Source: an uncultured Dysosmobacter sp. (GTDB taxonomy: Bacteria > Bacillota > Clostridia > Oscillospirales > Oscillospiraceae). From it: a DNA stretch of 41,289 bases. The position numbers and the translations under genes were made by a program. The stretch's first letter is position 1; each line of letters starts with the position of its first letter. Below the pieces are notes generated by a model. That model searched no databases and had not been told where the DNA came from. It worked only from the letters and a program-made list of their open reading frames with translations. Below, piece after piece: positions 9,101 to 16,881 of the stretch. The stretch lies in NCBI RefSeq assembly GCF_947631635.1, contig NZ_CANRMB010000033.1:1-41289 (forward strand), read 5' to 3'.

Positions 9101-10691
9101 CTCCCCGCCGCCCCACCACGATATCTACTCCATCGAGGACCTGGCCCAGCTGATCTACGATATGAAGAACGCCAACCGGGACGCCCGCATCAGCGTGAAG
9201 CTGGTCTCCGAGGCGGGCGTTGGAACCATCGCCGCCGGTGTCGCCAAGGCGGGCGCCCAGGTGGTGCTGATCTCCGGCCATGACGGCGGCACCGGCGCAG
9301 CCCCCCGGAACTCCATCATGGGCGCGGGCCTGCCCTGGGAGCTGGGCGTGGCGGAGGCCCACCAGACCCTCATTCAAAACGGCCTGCGAACCCAGGTCAT
9401 CATCGAGGCCGACGGCAAGCTGATGACCGGCCGGGACGTGGCCATCGCCTGTATGCTGGGCGCCGAGGAATTCGGCTTTGCCACCGCGCCCCTGGTGGCC
9501 ATGGGCTGCTGCATGATGCGGGTGTGCAACCTGGACACCTGCCCCGCAGGCATCGCCACCCAGAACCCCCAGCTGCGCAAGCGGTTTTCCGGCAAGCCGG
9601 AATATGTCATCCATTTCATGGAATTCGTGGCCCAGGAGCTGCGGGAGTATATGGCCCGCCTGGGTATCCGCACCGTGGATGAGCTGGTGGGCCGCAGCGA
9701 CCTGCTGCGGGTCCGGGAAAAGCTGGTCACCCACCGGGCGGAGACCCTGGACCTCAGCGGCCTGCTCCGCAATCCCTACGGCAGCCATGTCCCCCATTTC
9801 GACCCCAGGGACGTCTATGACTTCCACCTGGAAAAGACCGTGGACCTGGGCGTGCTGGTGGAAAAGCTGGGCAAGAGCCTGAAAACCAGAAAGACCGGCA
9901 AACTGGATCTGCAGGTCACCTCCACGGACCGCTCCTTCGGCACCCTGTTCGGCTCCGAGATCACCCGTGTCTGCGGCAGCTCCCTGCCGGACGACAGCTA
10001 TGTCATCACCTGCCACGGCGGCGGCGGACAGTCCTTCGGTGCGTTCATCCCCAAGGGCCTGACGCTGACCCTGGAGGGCGACTGCAACGACGGCCTGGGC
10101 AAGGGCCTCTCCGGCGGCAAGCTCATCGTCTATCCCCCCAAGGGCAGCACCTTTGACCCCGGCGAGAACATTATCGTGGGCAATGTGGCCCTGTACGGCG
10201 CCACCAGCGGCCGCGCCTTTATCAATGGCTGCGCCGGCGAGCGGTTCTGCGTCCGGAACTCCGGCGCGGTGGCCGTTGTGGAGGGCGTGGGTGACCACGG
10301 CTGTGAGTACATGACCGGCGGCCGGGTGGTCATTCTGGGCCCCACGGGCAAAAACTTCGCGGCCGGCATGTCCGGCGGCATCGCCTATGTGCTGGATGAA
10401 CACCACGACCTCTATATGCGTTTGAACAAGGAACAGGTCCTGACGGATGCGCTGACGGAGTCCCACGACATCCAAGAGCTGCGCTCCCTGATCGAGGAGC
10501 ATGTCGCCGCCACCGGCTCCCCCCGGGGCAGGCAGATCCTGGCGGCCTTCCACTCCTATGTCCCCTGCTTCAAGAAGGTCATGCCCAAGGACTATGACCG
10601 GATGCTGCGGTCCATCGCCCAGTATGAGGAGAAGGGCATGAGCCGGGAGCAGGCGGAGATCGAGGCGTTCTATGCCAACACCAAGGGCTGA
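6159..10691 (+). CDS. gltB: glutamate synthase (GOGAT), large subunit
   Basis: Converts glutamine and 2-oxoglutarate to two glutamates, completing the GS-GOGAT cycle with GltD. At 1510 aa it is full length. Domain order: short propeptide ending before Cys21 (CGIGAVVS), the N-terminal nucleophile after processing; class II glutaminase to about 420; central domain about 460-740; FMN-binding TIM barrel about 800-1170, including GGKSNSGEGGE and GHDGGTGAAP; the 3Fe-4S Cys cluster in CMMRVCNLDTCPAGI at about 1117-1131; and the C-terminal beta-helix about 1230-1420. ATG 6159 is chosen because GGAG lies 8 bases upstream; an in-frame GTG at 6150 overlaps that RBS. gltD begins 16 bases after the stop. 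Confidence 0.98.
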   Translation: MLECDQKMNPLYDPRFEHDACGIGAVVSLKGIKTYQTVDDALKIVEKLEHRAGKDASGETGDGVGLMLQIPHKLMVKAAAAEGIALGCERDYGVGMFFFPNDGLKRAQAKKMMEIIVAKEGMEFLGWRDVPTHPDVLGEKARSCMPAICQCFVKRPADCAQGLDFDRKLYVARRVFEQSNVNTYIPSFSSRTIVYKGMFLVGQLRKFYADLTDPDCQSAIALVHSRFSTNTNPSWERAHPNRYIMHNGEINTIRGNVDRMLAREETMSSAVMEEDMDKILPVVDQSGSDSSMLDNTLEFLMMNGIELPQAVMMTIPEPWANDKKMDREKRDFYHYYATMMEPWDGPAAIIFSDGDTMGAVLDRNGLRPCRWYLTNDGYLILSSEVGVLEIPPERIVKKSRLQPGKMLLADLREGRLVDDEEIKRRYARRQPYGEWLDAHLVYLKDLPIPNMRVETHSQEVRDRLYKAFGYTYEEVKDSILPMARDGAEPTSAMGVDTPLAVLSEHHQPLFNYFKQLFAQVTNPPMDAIREEIVTDTTVYVGSGGNLLQEKAENCTVLQIHNPILTSVDLMKLRHMKRPGFHVETISLLYYKSMPLEHALDRLFVNCDRAYRNGANILILSDRGVDENHVAIPSLLAVSALEQYLVRTKKRTAVSMILESAEPRDIHHFATLLGYGAQAINPYLAQECVEELVTLGLLDKDPGAAVNDYNSAILHGIVKIASKMGISTIQSYQSAQIFECVGINRDVIDKYFTNTISRVGGVGLEEIGEGVEWNHNQAFDPLGLGFDATLDSTGNHKLRSGPDKEDHMYNPRTILLLQKATREGDYETFKAYSALVDFADKPHTLRGLLDFQFDENGGIPIDEVESVSSIVKRFKTGAMSYGSISQEAHECMAIAMNRIGGKSNSGEGGEAAERLHDERCSAIKQIASGRFGVTSEYLRSAQEIQIKMAQGAKPGEGGHLPGKKVYPWIAKTRYSTPGVSLISPPPHHDIYSIEDLAQLIYDMKNANRDARISVKLVSEAGVGTIAAGVAKAGAQVVLISGHDGGTGAAPRNSIMGAGLPWELGVAEAHQTLIQNGLRTQVIIEADGKLMTGRDVAIACMLGAEEFGFATAPLVAMGCCMMRVCNLDTCPAGIATQNPQLRKRFSGKPEYVIHFMEFVAQELREYMARLGIRTVDELVGRSDLLRVREKLVTHRAETLDLSGLLRNPYGSHVPHFDPRDVYDFHLEKTVDLGVLVEKLGKSLKTRKTGKLDLQVTSTDRSFGTLFGSEITRVCGSSLPDDSYVITCHGGGGQSFGAFIPKGLTLTLEGDCNDGLGKGLSGGKLIVYPPKGSTFDPGENIIVGNVALYGATSGRAFINGCAGERFCVRNSGAVAVVEGVGDHGCEYMTGGRVVILGPTGKNFAAGMSGGIAYVLDEHHDLYMRLNKEQVLTDALTESHDIQELRSLIEEHVAATGSPRGRQILAAFHSYVPCFKKVMPKDYDRMLRSIAQYEEKGMSREQAEIEAFYANTKG

Positions 10692-10707
10692 GAGGAGGGT
10701 ATCTATC

Positions 10708-12108
10708 ATGGGAAAAACAACTGGTTTTTTAGAATATGTCCGCAAGGACGACCCCACCCGGCCGCCGCTGGAGCGTGTCCGCGATTGGGACGAATTCCAT
10801 CTCCCGCTCCCCGACGCGGCGCGGGAGCAGCAGGGCGGCCGCTGCATGAACTGCGGCGTGCCCTTCTGCCAGACCGGCATGCTCTATGAGGGCAGGACCT
10901 TCGGCTGTCCGCTCCACAACCTGATCCCCGAGTGGAACGACATGATCTTCTCCGGCAACCTCTCCCACGCCCTCAGCCGTCTGCTGAAGTCCAACAACTT
11001 CCCGGAGTTCACCGGCCGGGTGTGTCCCGCCCCCTGCGAGCGCGCCTGCATCTGCGGCATCTACGGCAGCTCCGTCACCATCCGGGACAACGAGCTGTGC
11101 GTCATTGAGGACGCCTTTGCCTCCGGCACCGTAAAGCGCCGCCGCCCGCCCCAGTGGTCCGGGAAAAAGGTGGCCGTGGTCGGCTCCGGTCCGGCGGGCC
11201 TGGCCGCGGCGGACCAGCTGAACCACCGGGGCCACTCCGTCACCGTCATCGAGCGGGAGGAGCAGCCCGGCGGCCTGCTGACCTATGGCATCCCCAACAT
11301 GAAGCTGTCCAAATCCATTGTCAAGCGCCGCATCGACCTGATGACCGACGAGGGCGTCAGCTTCGTCACCGGCGTGGACGCCGCTGTGCCAAAGACCGCC
11401 CAGCGGCTGCTGGCGGAATACGATGCTGTCATCCTGTGCTGCGGCGCGGAAACCCCCCGCGCCCTGGGACTGGACACCAAGGGGGTCTCCGGCGTCTGCT
11501 ATGGCACGGAGTATCTCAAAGCCGCTGTGGAGCGCCACATCTTTGGCAAGTCCCCCGTCCTCCCCACCGCCCAGGGCCGGGATGTGGTCATCATCGGCAC
11601 CGGCGACACTGCCAGCGACTGCGTGGCCACCGCCCTGCGGCAGGGCGCCGCCTCTGTCACGCAGCTGGTGCGCCGCCCCCAGGCTGATTATCTGGATCCA
11701 AACGGCCAGCTCCCCCTGGACTATGCCCATGAGGAGGCCGTGGCTGTCACAGGAAAGGACCCCCGCCGCTTCGGCGTCCAGGTCCAGTCCCTGGTGACGG
11801 CTGAGGACGGCTCCCTCACCGGCGTCGTCACCACCGGCGGCGATACCCTCCCCTGCGGACTGCTGATCGCCGCCACCGGCTTTGCCGGGTGTGCTTCCAA
11901 CGTGTGCAAGGCCTTCGGCGTGGAGATGGACAAAACCGTCCGCACCCGGGAGGGCAGCTATGCCACCAGCGTGGAAAAGGTCTTTGCCGCCGGAGACATG
12001 CGCCGGGGCCAGTCCCTGGTGGTGTGGGCCATTGCCGAGGGCCGTGCCGCCGCCGCGGAGGTGGACGAATACCTGATCGGCTACACCAATCTGGTGCGTC
12101 CGGTGTGA
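10708..12108 (+). CDS. gltD: glutamate synthase, small (NADPH) subunit
   Basis: Passes electrons from NAD(P)H through FAD and Fe-S clusters to GltB. The 466-aa protein has the N-terminal Fe-S domain ([26 protein letters not shown], then [13 protein letters not shown]), the FAD Rossmann motif [12 protein letters not shown] with [19 protein letters not shown], and a second nucleotide-binding site [17 protein letters not shown] for NAD(P)H. A final FAD contact, [16 protein letters not shown], is near the end. ATG 10708 follows GAGGAGGG. It is translated right after gltB, so the two form an operon. The length and all cofactor motifs are normal. Confidence 0.98.
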   Translation: MGKTTGFLEYVRKDDPTRPPLERVRDWDEFHLPLPDAAREQQGGRCMNCGVPFCQTGMLYEGRTFGCPLHNLIPEWNDMIFSGNLSHALSRLLKSNNFPEFTGRVCPAPCERACICGIYGSSVTIRDNELCVIEDAFASGTVKRRRPPQWSGKKVAVVGSGPAGLAAADQLNHRGHSVTVIEREEQPGGLLTYGIPNMKLSKSIVKRRIDLMTDEGVSFVTGVDAAVPKTAQRLLAEYDAVILCCGAETPRALGLDTKGVSGVCYGTEYLKAAVERHIFGKSPVLPTAQGRDVVIIGTGDTASDCVATALRQGAASVTQLVRRPQADYLDPNGQLPLDYAHEEAVAVTGKDPRRFGVQVQSLVTAEDGSLTGVVTTGGDTLPCGLLIAATGFAGCASNVCKAFGVEMDKTVRTREGSYATSVEKVFAAGDMRRGQSLVVWAIAEGRAAAAEVDEYLIGYTNLVRPV

Positions 12109-12293
12109 TGGTCTCCCCCAGTCTCATCGTTGTCAATACCAACATGGCCGCCAGCTGCGTCACCATGATCTGCACCTGGCTCCGCTGCAAAAAGCCCGAC
12201 GCCGGCAAGATCTTCACCTGCAACGTGAAGAATGTCATCCAGGTCCGCACCGGCGAGCAGGGCTATGACGCCCTGCTGGACGATGTGAAATAA
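12108..12293 (+). CDS. small protein of unknown function, overlapping the gltD stop
   Basis: A possible 61-codon gene whose ATG overlaps the gltD stop (TGATG), an arrangement typical of translational coupling. The product has three Cys (SCVTMICTWLRC) and an amphipathic middle. I see no known domain. No clear RBS is visible besides coupling; an internal ATG at 12144 is the alternative start. A terminator follows, which fits it being the last gene of the glt operon. It is short, so it could be chance. Confidence 0.45.
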   Translation: MVSPSLIVVNTNMAASCVTMICTWLRCKKPDAGKIFTCNVKNVIQVRTGEQGYDALLDDVK

Positions 12294-12323
12294 ATCGCTT
12301 TTCAACAGTCCCTCTTTCGGAAG

Positions 12324-12354
12324 AGGCGGGACCGCATCGCAGCCCCGCCTTTTT
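12324..12354 (+). terminator. rho-independent terminator after the glt operon
   Basis: AGGCGGG pairs with CCCGCCT across a 12-nt loop, followed by TTTTT. Confidence 0.75.
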
Positions 12355-12423
12355 CCACGGTCCGCATAATTTCCCCTTCCTTGGGAAAAACTGACCGCAG
12401 AAAACATCCGGGAGGGATCATCT

Positions 12424-12780
12424 ATGGAATATCTCAAGGCGTTCCTCTGCGGCGGCATTCTCTGCGCCATCGGTCAGATCCTCATTGACAAGACGCAGCT
12501 GACCCCCGCCCGCATTTTAACAGGATATGTGGTGGCCGGCGTGCTCCTCAGCGCTCTGGGCCTGTATCAGCCCATCGCGGACTGGGGCGGTGCAGGCGCC
12601 ACCGTGCCTCTGACGGGCTTCGGCCACTCGCTGGCAAAGGGCGTGGAAAAGGCCATCGGGGAGCAGGGCTGGCTGGGCGTTCTGACCGGCGGCCTTTCGG
12701 CCACTGCCGGAGGCATCACTGCCGCGGTGGTGTTCGGTGTCCTCATGGCCCTGCTCTTCAAACCGGGCGATAAGCGGTGA
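12424..12780 (+). CDS. spoVAE: stage V sporulation protein AE (SpoVAE)
   Basis: Membrane component of the spoVA dipicolinic-acid channel, expressed in the forespore. The 118-aa protein matches the family along its length. It begins MEYLKAFLCGGILCAIGQIL, followed by DKTQLTPARILTGYVV and the highly conserved GAGATVPLTGFGHSLAKGV, then GGLSATAGGITAA. Three or four hydrophobic segments are visible. ATG 12424 follows GGGAGGG. It is flanked by terminators on both sides, so it is transcribed alone rather than with spoVAC and spoVAD as usual. No spoVAC is in the window. A sigma-G promoter should lie in 12355-12410, but I could not identify a convincing one. Confidence 0.95.
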   Translation: MEYLKAFLCGGILCAIGQILIDKTQLTPARILTGYVVAGVLLSALGLYQPIADWGGAGATVPLTGFGHSLAKGVEKAIGEQGWLGVLTGGLSATAGGITAAVVFGVLMALLFKPGDKR

Positions 12781-12782
12781 TC

Positions 12783-12815
12783 ACAAAACGTGGACGGGAC
12801 CCGTCCACGTTTTGT
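12783..12815 (+). terminator. long-stem terminator after spoVAE
   Basis: Two perfect 16-nt arms (12783-12798 and 12800-12815) surround one central base and end in GTTTTGT, with a TCTATTTTGTC tail. A-rich and T-rich ends make it potentially bidirectional. Confidence 0.85.
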
Positions 12816-12859
12816 CTCTATTTTGTCATTATTTTGTTGTTCCTTCCTGTCGAAGAACC

Positions 12860-12879
12860 TGTTATACTGGTTTTATAAT
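12860..12879 (+). promoter_or_regulatory. promoter region of the lipoprotein-cdd operon
   Basis: An extended -10 element, TG-T-TATACT (12860-12868), is followed by TATAAT (12874-12879). No strong -35 is visible. The start site would fall at the edge of the inverted repeat copy C, placing that repeat in the leader. Confidence 0.4.
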
Positions 12880-12990
12880 CAAACAACTTGAAACGTGGAT
12901 TTGCATTTCATAGGCAATCCCTGTGCGCTTTCCGCACAGCGGGCATCGCCCGCTTGAAAAATCCCGTGTGTTTTTTTCAAGTTCATGGAC
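12878..12990 (-). repeat. six-hairpin repeat, copy C (inverted, internally deleted)
   Basis: Its reverse complement matches copies A and B at both ends. It has the opening hairpin, GCGGGC/GCCCGC, and CTGTGCG/CGCACAG with a changed loop, then GAAATGCAAATC. It then jumps to the closing TTTCAAGT..TTTGAT. About 60 bp containing the last three hairpins are missing. It sits just before the lipoprotein gene, inverted relative to copies A and B. Confidence 0.85.
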
Positions 12991-13025
12991 GATCTCAGAA
13001 ATTTGACAGAAAGGACCCCTGGATC

Positions 13026-14273
13026 ATGCAACGTTTTGTCAGTATGCTTTTGCTGCCGCTTCTGCTGTTCTCCCTCACCGCCTGCGGCGGCTCCGCCCCC
13101 GCTCCGGGGAGCGACGGCCCCTCCCAGCCGGAGGCGGAGGCCCCTGAGACGGCGGAGACCCCCGAAGCACCGGAGGAGCCTGCGCCTTACACCATCCTGG
13201 ACCCCACCGTCATGCCCGAGGGCGGCATCCGGGACGGCGTGACCTACGCGGCCTACGACGGCATCGTGGAGCATCTGTTCTTCCATCCCGTCATCGCCTA
13301 TCCGGAGCTGGCCTTCGACGGCGACAAGCAGGCCAACGGCCTGGACGACTTCATGGTGACGGTGGACGAATACAACAAGATCCTGCAAAGCGTCTATGAC
13401 AAGGGCTACGTGCTGGTGGACATCGCCGACGTGTGGAGCGAGACCACCGGAGAGGACGGCCAGCCCAAAATGGTCCGCAACACCCTGTACCTCCCGGAGG
13501 GCAAAAAGCCCCTGATCCTCTCCTACGATGACACCAACTACTACCCCTATATGCTTGAAAACGGCCTCACCTATAAGCTCATCATCGGGGACGACGGCAA
13601 GATCGCCTCCTGGGGCAGAAATCCCCAGGGCGGCGAGGTAATTAGCCGGGACCTGGACGCCATCCCCATCCTGGACAAATTCGTGGAGGCGCACCCGGAC
13701 TTCTCCCCATTCGGCGCCAAGGGCTGCCTGAGCCTGACAGGCTATGAGGGCATCCTGGGCTACCGCACCCAGACCGACACCCAAAGCTGGACCGAGGCCC
13801 AGGAGGCCAACCGCCAGAAGGAGCGGGAGGCGGTGAAGCCCATCATCGCCGAGCTCAAGCGCACCGGCTGGACCTTCGGCAGCCACACCTGGGGCCATCT
13901 CCGGCTGGACAGCAAGTCCCTGGAGAGCATCCAGGCCGACACCCAGCGCTGGGCCGACGAGGTGGAGAGTCTGGTGGGGCCCACCACGATCCTGTTCTAT
14001 CCCCACGGCGCCCGGCCCGACGGAAATGACTGGAAAAACACCGGGCCGGTGTTCCAGTACCTGCAAAGCCAGGGCTTCCGGGTGTTCTGCTCCGTGGGCG
14101 TCGAGAGCTTCAGCTATATCAAAAAAGATATCTGCGCCGTCATCTGTGACCGCCTCCATCCCGACGGCACCACCCTCCGCCACTCCCGGGAGCGGTACTT
14201 GCAATTTTACGACGCAAAGGATATTATGGATGTGGATGTCCGCCCCCAGCGGGAGATCAGCTGGGCATCCTGA
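13026..14273 (+). CDS. lipoprotein with NodB-like polysaccharide deacetylase fold
   Basis: Likely membrane-anchored carbohydrate deacetylase facing outward. A lipoprotein signal peptide ends at SLTAC with lipidated Cys20. A Pro/Glu/Ala-rich linker covers about 22-56. The CE4-type motifs are present in divergent form: LILSYDD (Asp168, Asp169) for motif 1, SHTWGH (His287, His291) for motif 2 and FYPHG at about 325-328 for motif 3. The insert between motifs 1 and 2 is much longer than in standard NodB domains. I chose ATG 13026 because AAAGG lies 11 bases upstream and the lipobox then falls at the right distance; an upstream in-frame ATG lies inside repeat C. cdd follows by 24 bases, so they are probably co-transcribed. 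The substrate is unknown; peptidoglycan is a guess. Confidence 0.8.
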   Translation: MQRFVSMLLLPLLLFSLTACGGSAPAPGSDGPSQPEAEAPETAETPEAPEEPAPYTILDPTVMPEGGIRDGVTYAAYDGIVEHLFFHPVIAYPELAFDGDKQANGLDDFMVTVDEYNKILQSVYDKGYVLVDIADVWSETTGEDGQPKMVRNTLYLPEGKKPLILSYDDTNYYPYMLENGLTYKLIIGDDGKIASWGRNPQGGEVISRDLDAIPILDKFVEAHPDFSPFGAKGCLSLTGYEGILGYRTQTDTQSWTEAQEANRQKEREAVKPIIAELKRTGWTFGSHTWGHLRLDSKSLESIQADTQRWADEVESLVGPTTILFYPHGARPDGNDWKNTGPVFQYLQSQGFRVFCSVGVESFSYIKKDICAVICDRLHPDGTTLRHSRERYLQFYDAKDIMDVDVRPQREISWAS

Positions 14274-14297
14274 GTCAATAACAGGGAGGTTTTCTTT

Positions 14298-14702
14298 ATG
14301 ACCCGTGAAGAATTGAAGGCCGCGGCCGTCGCTATGCTGGACCGCTCCTATTGCCCCTATTCCCACTTTGCGGTGGGCGCCGCCCTGGAGTGCAGCGACG
14401 GCACCGTGTTCACCGGCTGCAATATCGAGAACGCCGCCTACTCCCCCACCATGTGCGCCGAGCGCACGGCGGTGGCCAAGGCCGTCAGCGAGGGGCACCG
14501 GGATTTTGTCCGCATCGCCGTGGCGGGCCGATGTGAGGAGTTCTGTGTCCCCTGCGCCGTGTGCCGCCAGGTCCTGCGGGAGTTCGCTCCGGAGATCGAG
14601 GTCATCTGCCTGAACGGGAAGGGCGAGGAACTGGCCATGCCCCTCAGCGCCCTGCTCCCATACAGCTTTGGCCCGGAGTATCTGATCCGTGAAGCTGAGT
14701 AA
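14298..14702 (+). CDS. cdd: cytidine deaminase
   Basis: Hydrolyses cytidine and deoxycytidine to uridine and deoxyuridine in pyrimidine salvage. The 134-aa protein is a standard short, tetrameric-type enzyme. The zinc site is TMCAERTA (Cys53, catalytic Glu55) plus PCAVCRQ (Cys86, Cys89). The substrate-binding segments FAVGAAL and FTGCNIENAAYSPT are intact. ATG 14298 follows GGGAGG. It lies in a short operon after the deacetylase-like lipoprotein, and its 3' end overlaps the start of the next small gene. No functional link between the three genes is evident. Confidence 0.97.
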   Translation: MTREELKAAAVAMLDRSYCPYSHFAVGAALECSDGTVFTGCNIENAAYSPTMCAERTAVAKAVSEGHRDFVRIAVAGRCEEFCVPCAVCRQVLREFAPEIEVICLNGKGEELAMPLSALLPYSFGPEYLIREAE

Positions 14703-14931
14703 GGAGGAGGTTGCGGCCCGGCTGTCCGGCGCGCCGGGGGATGACGTCTGTGTCCTGCGCATCGAGGATGGGGATTTTGGGTGCGAGGAGCCCAAGGACC
14801 CGCCTCTGCTGTGGCTGCTGGTCCAGACCGCCGACGGAAAGCAGTTTTCCCGGGAGGTCCCGGAACCCCGTGTGGAAGCCCTGGGCCTGACGGAGGGCGG
14901 CACCTGCCGTCTGGCGGACCTCCATGCCTGA
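14689..14931 (+). CDS. small acidic protein of unknown function
   Basis: An 80-aa product with no domain I can name. It has a predicted alpha start (KLSKEEVAARL) and a beta-rich remainder (VCVLRIEDGDF, LLWLLVQTADG). There is no signal peptide. The start is GTG 14689, overlapping the last 14 bases of cdd, with CCCGGAG upstream. No later ATG exists in the frame. The strong terminator 20 bases after its stop supports it as the last gene of the cdd unit. Confidence 0.6.
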   Translation: MKLSKEEVAARLSGAPGDDVCVLRIEDGDFGCEEPKDPPLLWLLVQTADGKQFSREVPEPRVEALGLTEGGTCRLADLHA

Positions 14932-14950
14932 GGAATGACCCATCCATTCA

Positions 14951-14982
14951 AAAAGACGCACTGACAAGTCAGTGCGTCTTTT
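14951..14982 (+). terminator. bidirectional terminator between convergent genes
   Basis: AAAAGACGCACTGAC and its exact complement flank AA. Runs of A and T on the two sides serve the cdd operon on plus and the DUF2156-GNAT gene on minus. Confidence 0.88.
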
Positions 14983-15052
14983 ACGTTGGATCTGGATACC
15001 CCTGGTGCGTTTTTCCGCCGGATAAGGCGTTCCGCATCTGCCAATGCATCCT

Positions 15053-16456
15053 TTATACCAGCTTTTCAAAATAGAAAAATGTCTCGTCCTCGCCGTTTTT
15101 CCGCATACAGGAGGACAGCATCTTATAGGACGCCTGGTTCTCCTTAAAGCACTTGGCCACCACCCGCGTCAGATGGACCTTATACAGCGCCCAATCCGCC
15201 ACGGCGGCAAAAGCCTCTGTGCCGTAGCCGTTCCCGGCATAGGCCCCATCGATGCGGCAGCCCAGCTCCGCGCCGCCCCGGCAGTCGAACCGGTACAGCA
15301 CCGCCTCGCCGATCAGCTTTCCGTCCAGACGGACGGCAAAGTTCACCGCCTGCCGGGCCTCAAAATCCCGGCGGGCCACGTCAAAGAAGCTCCGCTCCTC
15401 CACGGGTCCGCCCAGGCCGCCCACGTCGTCATAACCCCACCAGCGGTTCCGCTCGCCGTCCAGCACCAGGGCATTGTACGCGGGAATATCCGCCTCTTTC
15501 AGCGCGGACAGCGTCAGCCGCTCCGTTTTCAATTCCGGGATGGCGTCCACATGGCGCGTCAGCTCGTTCTGCGGCTCAAAGCGGTATTTGGGCGCCAGCT
15601 TCGCAGGACCGTACTGCAATTTGGAGGTCCGCAGGCCCCGGTCCGCCGCGTCGTCCTCCCGGTTGATCCACTGGCAGCCGCCGCCAAAGGCCCCGGCAAA
15701 GGTCTGGACCAGGGTGGGATATACGCCGGTATAGGAATACAGCGCCTTCTCGATGTGGATGATCAGGGTGTCTCCGCACTTTTCCGCCAGGGACAGGGCG
15801 ATGAGCTTGTCCCCGTCAAACATGCCTCCCGCAAGGAACCAGGGCTTGTTCACCAGCCGCAGCATCTTTTTGGCAAGCTCCAGCTCGTCCCGGGCCTTGG
15901 CGTTGTTCCCCTTGGGGAATTCCGCCTCGTAGTCCTGCCAGAACCGGTCGATGACCGCTCCATCCGCCGCCGTCAGCCGCTGGAACTCCGCGTCCGGCCA
16001 CTGGGTATGGAACTTTTTGATATGGTTCCGCTGTCCGGAATACCGCCGCCCCGCAAAGAGCTGCAGGTCCTCCCGGTAATACACATAATCCCGCCAGGTC
16101 CGGATGTCGCTGACCAGGACATAGGGATAGCGGGCCAGCAGCCGGGCCGCCTTGCACTCCGGCACCACGGAGATGACCGGGGTGATCCCCTTTTCCATAC
16201 AATAGGCCTCTATGGCTTCCAGCGCGGCGTCCTCGTCCCCCTCCGGCCCCGGCACGGGATAGTCAAAGACGACCTGGCCCTCAATAGTATTTCGGACCAC
16301 CAGACACCCCGCGATCTCCGCCCAGGCGGGATGCAGGGTCTGGCGCCACATCAGTTTGGTGCCAACAGAGTATTCGCAAAGCCCGTACCGGCAGTTCTGG
16401 TAATATTTCCGCAGCTTTCCGCTGTCTCTCTGCGCCACTGGATTAAATCGATACAT
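15053..16456 (-). CDS. DUF2156 (LPG-synthase C-terminal-like) and GNAT acetyltransferase fusion
   Basis: A 467-aa protein with two acyltransferase-type parts. Residues 1 to about 290 resemble DUF2156, the aminoacyl-phosphatidylglycerol synthase C-terminal fold, itself a tandem GNAT-like fold. Marks are SVVPECKAARLLARYPY, FAGRRYSGQRNHIKKF and LIIHIEKALYSYTGVYPTL. Residues from about 305 to the end are a RimJ-type GNAT domain: LKTERLTLSALKEADIPAYN, the acetyl-CoA loop near YAGNGYGTEAF, and VAKCFKENQASYKML. The hydrophobic N-terminal flippase of true MprF is absent, so it is probably cytosolic. ATG 16456 has AGAGG 9 bases upstream; an in-frame ATG at 16492 has no well-placed RBS. It is a monocistronic minus-strand gene convergent with cdd. 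The substrate is unknown. Confidence 0.8.
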   Translation of the reverse strand: MYRFNPVAQRDSGKLRKYYQNCRYGLCEYSVGTKLMWRQTLHPAWAEIAGCLVVRNTIEGQVVFDYPVPGPEGDEDAALEAIEAYCMEKGITPVISVVPECKAARLLARYPYVLVSDIRTWRDYVYYREDLQLFAGRRYSGQRNHIKKFHTQWPDAEFQRLTAADGAVIDRFWQDYEAEFPKGNNAKARDELELAKKMLRLVNKPWFLAGGMFDGDKLIALSLAEKCGDTLIIHIEKALYSYTGVYPTLVQTFAGAFGGGCQWINREDDAADRGLRTSKLQYGPAKLAPKYRFEPQNELTRHVDAIPELKTERLTLSALKEADIPAYNALVLDGERNRWWGYDDVGGLGGPVEERSFFDVARRDFEARQAVNFAVRLDGKLIGEAVLYRFDCRGGAELGCRIDGAYAGNGYGTEAFAAVADWALYKVHLTRVVAKCFKENQASYKMLSSCMRKNGEDETFFYFEKLV

Positions 16457-16590
16457 GTTATCATTCCTCTGATCTCCTGCAAAACCCCCCATCCCTTTCG
16501 GACAGCTCTGGTTCTGCCGTTTTTTATCATTCCTGGATAGTATACGCCTAATTTCTCATAAAACACAGTCGTTTTCGCAACAATGTGTTC

Positions 16591-16620
16591 ATTGTATACC
16601 AAACCCATAACAAAATGCAA
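16591..16620 (-). promoter_or_regulatory. promoter of the DUF2156-GNAT gene
   Basis: On the minus strand TTGCAT (16620-16615) and TACAAT (16596-16591) are 18 bp apart, about 135 bp before the start codon. The call rests on motif match only. Confidence 0.4.
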
Positions 16621-16881
16621 GGAGATTTCATCTCTTTTAGGACGTATGCCATAGCCATATCTCCGGCACCTGCATGAATGGTAGGATTCCAATACATGCT
16701 GGACAGATGAATAAAAGGGATGAAGGAAAGCGCCTCATCGGTTACAGTTGCGTTATCACACAGCAGCTTCCCTATGAGGCCTCTTCGTTGGCTTTTCCCC
16801 CCTTGATTTCGCTGTCCAACATGTTTGACAAACTTGCATTTTCCCTTTCCAAAATTCCGTTCAGCTTTCTGCCGTCCCGGG
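16621..16881. other. intergenic stretch without recognised gene
   Basis: Open frames on both strands here are short, lack RBSs or run into the riboswitch. The minus-strand reading resembles a protein tail rich in charged residues (about 16772-16880), but has no start of its own. It could be a gene remnant. I see no hairpin of note. Confidence 0.5.

Noticed and set aside
6105..10880. A 1591-codon open frame on the minus strand opposite gltB
   Set aside because: It is a shadow of the GC-rich gltB codons, with a His/Gly/Val/Leu-rich product lacking any domain and no RBS. gltB is a certain gene.
12879..15044. A 721-codon minus-strand frame across the lipoprotein, cdd and small gene
   Set aside because: It crosses three well-supported plus-strand genes and a terminator, and its composition is that of antisense shadow frames.
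15044..16540. A 498-codon plus-strand frame opposite the DUF2156-GNAT gene
   Set aside because: The minus-strand gene has clear domains and an RBS; this product has none and runs through the convergent terminator region.
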